From Polytrichum commune (lineage: Eukaryota; Streptophyta; Polytrichopsida; Polytrichales; Polytrichaceae): a DNA stretch of 64,000 nucleotides. The notes under the pieces are model-generated. The model was given only the letters and a program-made list of their open reading frames with translations, was not told the origin of the DNA and did no database searches. The position numbers and the translations under genes are program-made. The stretch lies in assembly GCA_950295325.1 (NCBI GenBank), contig OX485804.1, positions 26,908,001 through 26,972,000 on the forward strand, in the 5' to 3' direction. Positions 20,960-30,780 of this stretch are shown here, in pieces (within the stretch, counting starts at the first letter, position 1; every line of letters begins with the position of its first letter).

Positions 20960-22331
20960 TGTGAGGCCAAACCCCCCACCCTTAAGCGTCCGTAGTCCGA
21001 GTAGTGGGTTTGGGCTCACATTCCTCCGCGGTATTGGATTTGGACTTGGATGAGTCCATAGTGCAAGGTTCACCCTTCAAGTGGTCTTGGATTTAACTGG
21101 AATTTCACTTTTAACAACTCAATGTACAATTTCAATACGTATGTGGAGAATGCACAAGTTAACTATGTTATTTTAACCTCCTTATGCTCGGGTGCTATTT
21201 TGTCTTTGTTTGCTTCTAACGTCCATCCGGCCGCTTTAGCTACACAAGCCCTTAAGGATATCCCTCTCCTAAATGGAGTCCGTGCCGTTGACTCTATACT
21301 ACCACTTGAACTATCACTTGTGTATTCCGTATCGCTACTATAAGAGGTCTCACTTGGTGTCTCCATACCGTACATAAGCCTTTAAGTATTAAGAAATACT
21401 TATGTGACTTATGTCAATCTCTCCCTCGCACCTTTGGTCTTTGCTTCCTTTGTCTTGCCATCGCGAGAGTGCTCCACATTCTCCATTAATTTGTGCACGT
21501 GGTTTATTTTTAAAGAGAGGATGCAAGTGTTAAAAAAAACACCATTCTCTATAGTCAATCTCAAATACATTTACTTGTGAAAGCCACCATAACACTAACT
21601 AGCATAATGTAACTAACTACTTGTCTATGAGCTAATTAGGTAGGCTATCTACTAAGCTCCTTCATGAACCCATCTCTTTACTTTCTAATTACATAAACCT
21701 AGCTCCTTCATAAACCCAGCTCCTTCATGAACCCAGCTTCTTAGCTTCTAACTAAACAAACCCAGCTCCTTCATGAACCCAGCTCCTTAGCTTCTAACTA
21801 AACAAACCCAGGTCCTTCATAAACCCAGCTCTTTACTTTCTAACTAAACCATAACTTTCTCCCCTTACTTTCCCAAATCGTCGCTCACCACTTAATTCAA
21901 ACCACGATGCTTAACTCGTGATTTGATTGGTGCTTTGAGAATTTGCTTATCCTCCACCTTGCATTCTTCCTTGGCCTTCCCCATTAAGTGGCCATGATGA
22001 GGTGGTCCACTTGTGCGCTCCATGTGATCCTCCATTCATCCCAATTCGAATGCACTTGCCTCTTGAGTCACTTTGGTTGTCTCCATCCATTTGTACTAGC
22101 CTACTCACTAACTACTCAATCCAAGTTCTCCTTACCTATCCTCATTCACTCAAATCCTTCCGAAGGTAAAAACACAATAACAACTCACATCCTAGCCTCT
22201 TACAACATGGTACTTCTAAGACTAACATTTCACTCTTTTTATATTTTTGTGAAGTAACATGCTACTTCAAAGTGCATCAACTAACGCTTCAAGGGTCTAA
22301 GACTAAATGTGGGCACCCTTTTGGGCTCACA
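20960..22331 (-). repeat. 5' LTR of element 1 with internal deletion (1,372 bp)
   Basis: The termini match the 3' LTR, but sequence equivalent to about 12510-13285 is missing, with the junction near 21848. The lost part includes the TATA box at 13060. Confidence 0.9.
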
Positions 22332-22853
22332 TTTCCTGGGGCTCTTCTTCTTCTTGTTTGCCTCAGTGACCACACTGTTGTATTTGGAGATGTTCAATGC
22401 CAGGGCGTTGAATTTCCTTGCAGTCCAGTATGGGCTCAACGCATATTTGGAGAAGAGGCCGTCCAGGTCGAAGTGCTTGGCATCTTCCGCTACGTTATTG
22501 GTGGCGTATTGGTAGGAGAAGGTATTTTTCTGAAAATGTAACAAGAGGTTGATATGATCCTTCTTGTTCTTCATGTCCAGAATTACATACTCCCCCTGGG
22601 CCTCTATGGACTCTATCTCCCACGTCTTCATTTGAACCCACTGTTCGGGCTGGTCCGGTCTTGTCTCCAGCTCGTAGGTGAAGCGCATGCAGAAGAGGCC
22701 GTCCCCGATCTTCTCTGGCAGTGCCGTCCACTCCCCCATGAAGTCTTCCTTGGGGACATAGTTGTCGTTGCCGTTATCGTCTAACACCGACTCTGGGAGG
22801 CCATCGACCTTCACCGCGAACATCTCAATGGCGCTTCTGCTTGATCTTGCCAT
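22332..22853 (-). CDS. M2 first recognised exon, 5' part (before retrotransposon)
   Basis: 174 codons from MARSSRSAIEMFAVKVDG to NKKKKSPRK, after acceptor GTTGCAG. The segment holds an N-terminal domain I do not recognise and ends in a Lys-rich linker. It is cut at TTTCC (22332-22336) by the 5' LTR of element 1; the frame reads 15 codons into the LTR before a stop. Confidence 0.7.
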
Positions 22854-22884
22854 CTGCAACAGAATATAAACAATTAGTGACTTT

Positions 22885-23510
22885 ACGAACGAACGTTCGT
22901 AAGTGACATGCATATCCCACAGACTACGCAGTGTTAATGCGTCTTTGCAATTGATGTAATTATATTTACGAACGTTCGCTCGTAAATGAGGGGTTGCAAG
23001 ATCATATAAATTTTTAGTATTGAGTTTACGAACGAGCGTTCGTAAAAGATATGAAGATCAAAGAGACTACTCGTCATGAATGTGTTTGTAATATATTTGG
23101 TTATTTTTACGAACGATCGTTCGTAAAAGATATAGGTTTTATAGGTTTGGATTCATTTACGAACGTGCGTTCGTAAGTATGTCCATTTGGTCTATCTTTT
23201 CGGATATTTGGTTGATTTATCTTTCGTAAGTACATGTGATTTGTCTTATTGGTGTTCGCAAAATTGTATTTGTTCTTTAGATATTCATAGAGGTTCATAT
23301 TTAAGTTAAGGTTCTTTCTGAGTGATATTTTGAGTATATTTACGAACGTGCGTTCGTAAATATAGATCATCTCAAAGAACGTGGAGTGCGTATTTACGAA
23401 CGCACGTTCGTAAATGGAGGTTCGGTATGCAGTGTATGTCCATTTACGAACGAGCGTTCGTAAATGGAGGTGGGTATGCAGTGTATGTCCATTTACGAAC
23501 GAGCGTTCGT
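22885..23510. repeat. Cluster of P1 palindromes upstream of M2
   Basis: Copies start at 22885, 22968 (one arm altered), 23028, 23109, 23159, 23342, 23396, 23446 and 23495. Centres vary: AA, AG, AT, TG, TG, CA, AG, AG in order for the perfect ones. Spacing is irregular (50-183 bp). The two near 23446 and 23495 lie in a roughly 49-bp duplicated block. This is probably the 5' intron or promoter region of M2. Confidence 0.9.
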
Positions 23511-24425
23511 ATATGTGATGGTTTTGGGATCCCCTGTCCGTACATATATGTATTCGTGTATATACGAATACGTATATATATGTATATGTATATAACTCAC
23601 TTATTAGTTACTCTGCTTGCAGCCGTGCCTGCAAAATTTTGGTCAGAATGATGCAATTCTTCAATCATAAAGCAATTGAGATGCAGAATGAGATGCAGAA
23701 TGAAACATGAAGAAAAGAGTGATAGTTCACATTGCATGTAACAAAAGAAATTGAATTCAAGAAGCAACATTTTCAGAATGTGAGAGGAGTTGGAAAGGAT
23801 AACAAATTACATTGAAATGCTGCACATTGCAATCCCTGCTTCTTCTCTTTCTGAAAATCCCAGAAATCCTCACAACTGCACACTCAATTGCCTTTCAAAT
23901 GCACACTCAGATAACTCTCTAATGCAGACCTCAAGCCTTCACAGCTTATATACAAACCCTAGTATACTCCTATGTACACAAAACTCACAACCTTGTAGCT
24001 CTCAAGCTTCTGAACTCTTAAGCAAACCCTAAACTCTCAAGCTTCCCTAAACTCTCAAGCTTCACTTCTGAAGCTTCCCTAAACTCTCAAGCTTCACTTC
24101 TGAAGCTTCCTTAAACTCTCAAGCTTCAACTCTGAAGCTTCCTTAAACTCTCAAGCTTCTAAAGATCACCCTCAAGCTCTCAATCCGAAACTCTGAAGCT
24201 TTCCTACTCAAGCTCTCAAGCTTTTGAAACTCACAAACTCTCACACTGAAAGCTTTCACAAACTCACAAGCTTTCACAATGAAAGCTTTCACAAACTCAA
24301 AAGCTTTCACACAAGCTCTCAATCTGAAATCTCTCAAAACTTGCAACAAAACTAATTTAAAACTTCAAGACTAAAAAAAGCAAGAGCTTCGCTCTCTAAA
24401 CGCTCCGCTCCTCCTCTCCTCGAAA
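23511..24425. other. Spacer with AAGCTT-rich direct repeats
   Basis: No exon was recognised. From about 24000 to 24340 a short motif (ACTCTCAAGCTTC / CTGAAGCTT) recurs about every 30 bp, first in nearly exact copies (24027, 24057, 24088, 24117), later diverged. 23535-23600 is TA-rich low complexity. Confidence 0.6.
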
Positions 24426-24529
24426 TGACAAATGAGGAGAAGAGGAAGGGGCGCGGGGAGGTAGGTGCGCCGCTAGGGTTTCCCAGCACCTGCCACGTGG
24501 CACAACTCCACTGGCTAGGGTTGGGAGAG

Positions 24530-24605
24530 AGATGGGATGGGATGGTATGGGAGGTGATGGGAAGGGATGGGATGGGATGGGATGCGATGGGAGATGGGAG
24601 ATGGT
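24530..24605. repeat. (GGGAT)n microsatellite-like tract
   Basis: Imperfect GATGG/GGGAT pentamer repeats after a G-box-like CCACGTGG at 24493-24500. Confidence 0.75.
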
Positions 24606-24639
24606 TGTATATTGGAACCCTTCATGTTATTCTCATGCT

Positions 24640-26244
24640 TTGACATATTTATATGTAATGGACGCGTTTAAGGCATTAACTTGACAAGCTTAGTTCAAAT
24701 ACATGAATTTTACTCGTTTTATTTCCTTAGTACCTCTACATTTGGATTCCTTGTAAACATATTTTAGGAAAATATGCTCAGTTAATTCGTAATAAACAAT
24801 GCATGTCACTCCCTAGGTTGTCAATGTAGAATCCACCCCCAAAGATATATATATGGTGTTTTAAAATATAGTTTATGTAAGAGCTAGATATCTTTCAATT
24901 AATTCGATGGTTCCTCAAATAAATAATACATGCAAAAAAGAATTCATAATAATATGAGATTGCGCAGAGTTGCTATACGATAGGATGTCAATTCAAGTTC
25001 TAATATTAGGTGTTAGCTTGAACTAATGCATTTCTGGAGTGGTCAACTATTTTGCTAGCATCAACTACGAGCTTGCGATGAATGAAGTTAATGCAATTAC
25101 AAGGGTTTTTGAGGAGTCAATATTGTTTGTGTGTGTAATGTATCCTAGTAACAATCTAAAACCTAAACCCAAATACCACATACACAACTTTCACAAACCC
25201 TAAACCCCTAAACCCTACCCCCAAACCCTTACCCTAAACCCTAACCGCAAACCCTAAACCCTACATCCCTGCATCTTTTTATCTTACCAACCTTTCTTAT
25301 ATATGGCCATGTTGTTTTCTGAGGGCAGGTCAAATTGGTCTACCAATGTTGGTTGGATGGAGAATGCTTAATTCCGTTCATAACAACTATAATAATTGAT
25401 AATGATGGCAATTGTCAATTTCACATTCCAAATTAATAGATTTGAGATAAAACTTTGGTTTAAGTGATAAGTGAAATTTCAAATATTCCCACTTTCACCT
25501 TAATAGTTCTGAGTGAAATTTCATCACACAATCCACGATCTTATTATAATAACATGCATGTCTTAAGACTTCAATTTATATCAACACTTTAAGCTATGAT
25601 GATGCACATCCTTCTCATAGGATGCAAAACATATATTAATTGTAAGTACATACTATTGTATGCACCATTCCAAATTAATAGTGCATTTCCCCAAACCCTA
25701 AAAGTCTATTTCCAATAGGACCTCAACTCATTTAATCATGTGTCAACTTAAACTAACAATCGAACAATGCATTCAACTATAAATATCACCAATGATCTAA
25801 TAAACATTTAACCAATGTGTATCCGTACCCTTACAACAAGTGGACGAAAATTCAATTTCCAATAGGACGTCAAACACATAATAATTGTAACTATGATTCA
25901 ACGTTACGGTAGCTAGTATGGTTTCAAGTCTCAATGATCATTACGCTATCATACTATGCAGCATTACAAATTGATTAATCCTTCCTACTCATGCCATTTT
26001 AATTCCTTATTTTCACACCTAGATACCATTTGAAAGAAGACCTAACTTACATATATTATTAGGTATAATTAGTTCATAGTGTCCTCAATCTACCCTAGTG
26101 CAAGCCATTATGGATTAACCCGATTTTTTAGTTGTATTCATGCACTTGGTGACCATATTACGGTCATTTTTTGATGTGAAACATATGATACCTATAATTT
26201 TAGGGGCGTCCGCAACATGTTTCTTAGCCACTCTGACCTCATTG

Positions 26245-26287
<43 letters not shown>

Positions 26288-26402
26288 CTATGACTTCGAC
26301 ATTCATAACTTTATTAGGCATCAATTGTCAATTAACTTGGACTTCATACCTTAGTCGCAAATCATTAAATATTCAATGTTAACCATCTCCATATTTAGAC
26401 AT

Positions 26403-26445
<43 letters not shown>

Positions 26446-26560
26446 GTATATACATATATTTCGATGAGACCTTGGTCACAACTAAGGTGTGCAACCGATT
26501 TATATATTTTCAATATGTTGGCGTGCATGCAAGGCATGTTCCATACATGACAATGCTATT
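24640..26560. other. AT-rich intergenic DNA
   Basis: No coding signal was recognised over about 1.9 kb. It holds the telomere-like block at 25.2 kb and two microsatellites: (TG)n/(TA)n at about 26243-26288 and (TA)n at about 26408-26445. Confidence 0.55.
25178..25264. repeat. Interstitial plant-type telomere-like repeats
   Basis: About ten imperfect copies of CCCTAAA (variants CCCTACC, CCCTAAC, CCCTTAC) in tandem. This is the Arabidopsis-type TTTAGGG repeat on the other strand. Confidence 0.8.
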
Positions 26561-26837
26561 TATATAATTCCGCATGGATGGAATGGGAGATTGTTAGGTC
26601 AAAGAAGGCGGCGGGAATCTGCTTTTTAAAAAGCATCCAAGGGATTTTGAACCAGCGGGGTGAAGTACTTAAAGCTCTTCCCCCCACAACAAAGCTCTTT
26701 TCAGCGGCACATGCAAGTGTGCGCTCTACAGACCTCACCGAACGCGCTCAAGCCATTTCGTGTGCGCCAACCCTACACCACCCAGGTACAGTACAGGCTG
26801 TACCTACCGCATATACCGCCGTAAATACCGGAACTTT

Positions 26838-27470
26838 ACGAACGCACGTTCGTAAAGATGAAGAGCTTCAGGTTTAGACAAACGATTCGGACCTGGACAT
26901 GGCAAGGATTTACGAACGCGCGTTCGTAAATTCCACATGAGAGCATGTTCTGGATTGGGCTACTCATATGGATAGTCACATGCACGTAATCCATCTCAGT
27001 TATTTACGAACGTGCGTTCGTAAATATGCCTTCGAGGACCATGCAGACATATTTGACCCTTATCTATTGGTACCTGATGGTCGGTAATTTACGAACGTGC
27101 GTTCGTAAATCCCACAGGAGATCATGTTTTGGATTGAGCTACTCATGGATAGTCACATGCACATCATCCATGGCATTTATTTACGAACGTGCGTTCGTAA
27201 ATATGCCTTCGAGTTTCATACATACATATTTGACCCTTGTCTATTGGTACCTGTTGGTCGGTAATTTACGAACGTGCGTTCGTAAATCCCACATGAGAGC
27301 ATGTTCTGGATTGAGGTACTCATATGGTTAGTCACATGCACTTAATCCATGACAGTCATTTACGAACGTGCGTTCGTAAATATGCCTTCGAGGATCATAC
27401 ATACTTATTTGACCCGTATCTATTGTTACCTGATGGTCGGGAATTTACGAACGTTCGTTCGTAAATACAT
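26838..27470. repeat. Tandem array carrying two P1 palindromes per ~178-bp unit
   Basis: P1 copies at 26838, 26912, 27006, 27091, 27183, 27268, 27362 and 27447 alternate about 85 and 94 bp apart. The intervening text repeats (CCACATGAGAGCATGTTCTG, GGTACCTGATGGTCGGTAAT). The arms are intact in each copy while the surrounding sequence has diverged. Further single copies stand at 27610 and 27891. Confidence 0.88.
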
Positions 27471-27539
27471 GTCATTATTGTCTACGCATCCAGCAACACA
27501 TCTTCATTCATGCACATCAGTATGGCAGTAATTTACGAA

Positions 27540-28010
27540 CACAGAATAGCAAGAAAAATATGCTCATCGCTCGTCCGTGAAGGATGTGAACACGGGGTCG
27601 CACCCATTTACGAACGTCCGTTCGTAAATGGGTAGGTACGCAAAAGTCAACATAATCAAATTCACAATATGGAGGTGCTCAGTGTTCAAAATATTGTTGG
27701 AGTTGATTCAGGCATCATCTGCAGATTTGCTAATTTTGTGCGTATGGACAAGTGTTCTCTTGTGATAGTATATCGCGCAGGTTCCTAAGTCAACATGGTA
27801 CTTTGACCTACAAAACCGATATTCCTCAGGGTGCTCTCATTTGAGGGATCTCGAAGGCCGCCGGATGTACATGGAGAAGTTACTGAGGTCACGAACGCGC
27901 GTTCGTAAATGCATGTGGCGTTCTCGGATTTCTGATTTCGTCGTCGGTTGTATGTGGACAGGCGCTGGTCCGAACAGCAGGGCCCTCCTGGACGACTAAC
28001 GAGTGTTCTC
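27540..28010 (-). pseudogene. Diverged duplicate of the 3' end and 3' flank of M2
   Basis: Collinear with about 7480-7940: the same GGGTCGCA...palindrome...CAAAAGTCAACATAAT block, the same ending (GGTTTTGTAGG...TTAG), and the same exon-3 text (ACCAGCGC, AGGGCCCTGCTG on the minus strand). The M2 acceptor CCAG is CCGG here, and TAG interrupts the exon-3 frame, so it is a relic. One P1 copy (27891) sits where the M2 intron copy (7821) sits. Confidence 0.65.
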
Positions 28011-28054
28011 CTCTTTGTCCATGTATTGTTTACATTAGTGAACAACCTAGACGT

Positions 28055-29116
28055 ATGCTTAAAACGTTTTTTTGGGACGCGCGTTCGTCTTTGTGCGTGA
28101 GGTTCTCCAATGGTGCACCAAAATTTGTTTGTCAATTTTGGGCCATTTATCTCCACATATATTCTATCCTCTCTTGTATGCATTGCGGTGGTGGTTGGGT
28201 TGATCATGTCCTGGTGGTTGGTCTAGGCTGTATGGCGTTGCATGTGGGTGATAGTTCATTGGAGTTGTCGACGTATGCATCGTCATCCGATGCTGTATGT
28301 GAACTGTCTTCCCCGTCGGCAGATAGTAATGGTGTGCCAAACGTGAGGGGGGTGTTTGTGGATACATCCTCCCATGAATCTTTGGAAGTCCACGAACAAT
28401 CTCTGCATTCCGGAGATGACCACGATGACATTCCGTTGTGTGCCGGTTTCGGGAGGGAGCAATGGGTTGGCCTTGATGTCGTTCTACTCAACGAGGTTGG
28501 TGTCCCGGTGGCAGATGGTATATGTAGAAACTCCAATCCCCGTGATTGTGTCGATGCCAACGCCCTAGGTCTCGATGATGTTGGCGTGTGCATCTTGAAC
28601 TCTTTGCTTCCGGTAGAGTTCCCGGTGACATGGAGATTTTCCTTGCGTCGATGGCCGCTTCGTCGAGTTCTACATGAGGAAGTGAGTTTGTGGGATCATG
28701 AGCGGCGGCATAAGCAAACACAATTAGCTTTGTTGGCCACAACACGTCCTCGCAAAGGCCTCCGTAGATATGATTCAAACCGTGTGCCTCGCGGAGATAA
28801 GGAGCGTCGACGGGATCGGCTTTTGGGGGACGAATCTATCCGTCTAGTGTCCGGCAAGGATTGTTGCGCGAGGAAATGTTGCCAATTTTTCCCGCGGGAG
28901 AAAATTAGATCTCTGCGTCAAGAGATGTGGCTTGCGGATTTTCGTATGAGGTCGGCTAAGAAACTCGAGGTCCACAGAAATTTGCACCTTGATACCCATG
29001 GGCATAAGGTGGTGACACTTGAGAATGTTGATGTGTGTTGTACAGCGTGGTATACCATCCACGCCGTCTCCAAGGCTGACTTTTATAGGTTTCGAAAATA
29101 TTCATCGTTGGGTCGC
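28055..29116 (+). pseudogene. Transposase-like Cys-rich protein gene fragment, cut by element 2
   Basis: An open frame of 354 codons runs to the LTR of element 2 and then stops inside it. The C-terminal 110 residues carry CCARKCCQFFPREKIRSLRQ, a basic helix, then DVCCTAWYTIHAVSKADFYR. The spaced Cys cluster and a C-x-x-A-W...VSK-x-x-F-Y-R helix resemble N-terminal regions of eukaryotic transposon-derived proteins that precede an integrase-like core; this assignment is from memory of the pattern only. The middle is Asp/Ser-rich. The start is uncertain: the first ATG (28055) reads through a P1 remnant. The core domain that should follow is not in the window. Confidence 0.45.
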
Positions 29117-30758
29117 TGTGAGCCCAAAAGGGTGCCCACATTTAGTCTTAGACCCTTGAAACGTTAGTTGATGCACTTTGAAGTAGCATGTTACTTCACA
29201 AAAATATAAAAAGAGTGAAATGTTAGTCTTAGAAGTACCATGTTGTAAGAGGCTAGGATGTGAGTTGTTATTGTGTTTTTACCTTCGGAAGGATTTGAGT
29301 GAATGAGGATAGGTAAGGAGAACTTGGATTGAGTAGTTAGTGAGTAGGCTAGTACAAATGGATGGAGACAACCAAAGTGACTCAAGAGGCAAGTGCTTTC
29401 GAATTGGGATGAATGGAGGATCACATGGAGCGCACAAGTGGACCACCTCATCATGGCCACTTAATGGGGAAGGCCCAAGGAAGAATGCAAGGTGGAGGAT
29501 AAGCAAATTCTCAAAGCACCAATCAAATCACGAGTTAAGCATCGTGGTTTGAATTAAGTGGTGAGCGACGATTTGGGAAAGTAAGGGGAGAAAGTTATGG
29601 CGGCGGAAAGCGAAGGAGGCTAAGTTTGGGTTGAAGCATCCCAAGTTTGGTAAAGTGTGGTAGGTAGAAAGCCAAGGCTAGTTAAATGTTCGAATTAGGA
29701 TCCTTGTTGATCATTTGAGGGAGGAAGACTTAGAAGATAGGATTGGCGCCTACTAAGTAGGAGGAAATCTCAAGGGCTTATCGTGAGCCTTGAGGGTGCT
29801 CACCCCCTCAAGCTTACTATATAATCCCTCATTCTTCCCTCACTCATCCTCTCTTTCCTTTGTGCTCCAAGGCACCCCACGAGTTATAAGTGTGGGTGTG
29901 GGAAGCCATATTGGAGCACATGTGTGTGCTTAGTTTTTAGTTTGAGAGCCAAGGCTTGTTAGCCTTGAAGAGGGCTTGACCTCTTGGTAGAATTAGTGTT
30001 GACGTGAAGGATTTTAAAGTTAATTCATGATTCCAATTTGTGGTACTTAAAGTTCATGTTTTGAATACACGTGGTTGCAAGTTTCATGTTTAAGAGTTGA
30101 GCACTTGATGTTGTGATGAGTGCAAAAATATACTTGTGTGGATTAGTTAGTCTTAGTGAAGTTAGGAAATTCTCTCTCCCCCTCTCCTCTCTAGGATTTT
30201 AGGATTTTAGGATTAGAGAAGAATTGTGTGATTAGAAAGGGGTTGTTAGTAGAATTAGGGAAATTAGGTAGGAAGATTAGTTAAGGGCTTGAATAATTAG
30301 TGAGGTAGTTGGGGATTACAACTACAAAGTTGTGGGTTCATGAAGGACCTGGGTTTATGAAGGACCTGGGTTTGTTTAGTTAGAAGCTAAGGAGCTGGGT
30401 TCATGAAGGAGCTGGGTTTATGAAGGAGCTGGGTTTATGAAGGAGCTGGGTTTGTTTAGTTAGAAAGTAAAGAGCTGGGTTTATGAAGGAGCTGGGTTTG
30501 TTTAGTTAGAAAGTAAAGAGCTGGGTTTATGAAGGACCTGAGTTTGTTTAGTTAGAAGCTAAGGAGCGGGGTTCATGAAGGAGCTGGGTTTATGAAGGAG
30601 TTGGGTTTATGAAGGAGCTAGTTAAATCCAAGACCACTTGAAGGGTGAACCTTGCACTATGGACTCATCCAAGTCCAAATCCAATACCGCGGAGGAATGT
30701 GAGCCCAAACCCACTACTCGGACTACGGACGCTTAAGGGTAGGGGGTTTGGCCTCACA
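29117..30758 (+). repeat. 5' LTR of element 2 (1,642 bp)
   Basis: TGTGAGCCC to GGCCTCACA. It contains the TATA box and the tandem AAGGAGCTGGGTTTATG block, but lacks the segment seen at 39365-39596 of the 3' LTR. Confidence 0.93.
29818..29824 (+). promoter_or_regulatory. TATA box of element 2 5' LTR
   Basis: TATATAA, 700 bp into the LTR, followed by a CT-rich initiator-like tract. The orientation agrees with gag-pol. Confidence 0.6.
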
Positions 30759-30762
30759 TAAT

Positions 30763-30780
30763 TGGTGCGTCCGCCGGGAG
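30763..30780 (+). promoter_or_regulatory. Candidate primer-binding site of element 2
   Basis: TGGTGCGTCCGCCGGGAG starts four bases after the 5' LTR, as in element 1. The primer tRNA was not identified. Confidence 0.55.

Larger units (their letters stand above)
11667..22331 (-). mobile_element. LTR retrotransposon element 1 (Ty3/Gypsy, non-chromovirus type)
   Basis: Two LTRs with TGTGAG...TCACA ends flank gag-pro-pol on the minus strand. The 5-bp target duplication TTTCC is perfect (11662-11666 and 22332-22336), so this is a genuine insertion, into an M2 coding exon. Gene order gag, protease, RT, RNase H, integrase places it in Ty3/Gypsy; the integrase ends with a GPY/F-type module and no chromodomain was seen, as in the Athila/Tat (OTA) group. 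Protein sequence is nearly identical to element 2, so both are young. The 5' LTR has lost the segment with the TATA box, so this copy is probably silent. Confidence 0.95.
7699..22853 (-). pseudogene. ParB-like / degenerate DNA methyltransferase-like fusion gene, split by an LTR retrotransposon (locus M2)
   Basis: Removing element 1 (11667-22331) and one copy of its TTTCC target duplication leaves exons 22853-22332 plus 11661-10888, 10766-9441, 9300-7867 and 7776-7699, all phase 0, about 1,377 codons ending TAG. Residue ~339 starts the DGQH of FWIIDGQHSLEAS, a ParB/Srx-type motif. FALIDFRGIP (~693) stands where beta-class methylases have the DPPY motif IV. LRLEFYVSVLQSVAISGETV then YNVCGG (~857) resembles motif X plus SAM motif I. 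A coiled coil (KRVKEEALSVAELNAKLEQK region) and a Pro/acidic tail follow. ParB-methyltransferase fusions are known from phages and mobile elements; the eroded DPPY and G-rich loop suggest a non-catalytic protein. The ATG at 22853 follows an acceptor (GTTGCAG), so earlier exons may exist. The insertion makes this allele a probable null. Confidence 0.7.

Noticed and set aside
20960-22331. Element 1 right LTR as an unrelated shorter family
   Set aside because: The termini and most of the sequence match the left LTR; the length difference is one internal deletion.
24640-26560. Small ORFs in AT-rich intergenic DNA
   Set aside because: They are short, include microsatellite-encoded Ile/Tyr runs, and have no splice or domain support.
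29117-29167. C-terminal RCEPKRVPTFSLRPLKR shared by two host ORFs
   Set aside because: It is LTR sequence read through after the insertion, not a shared protein domain.
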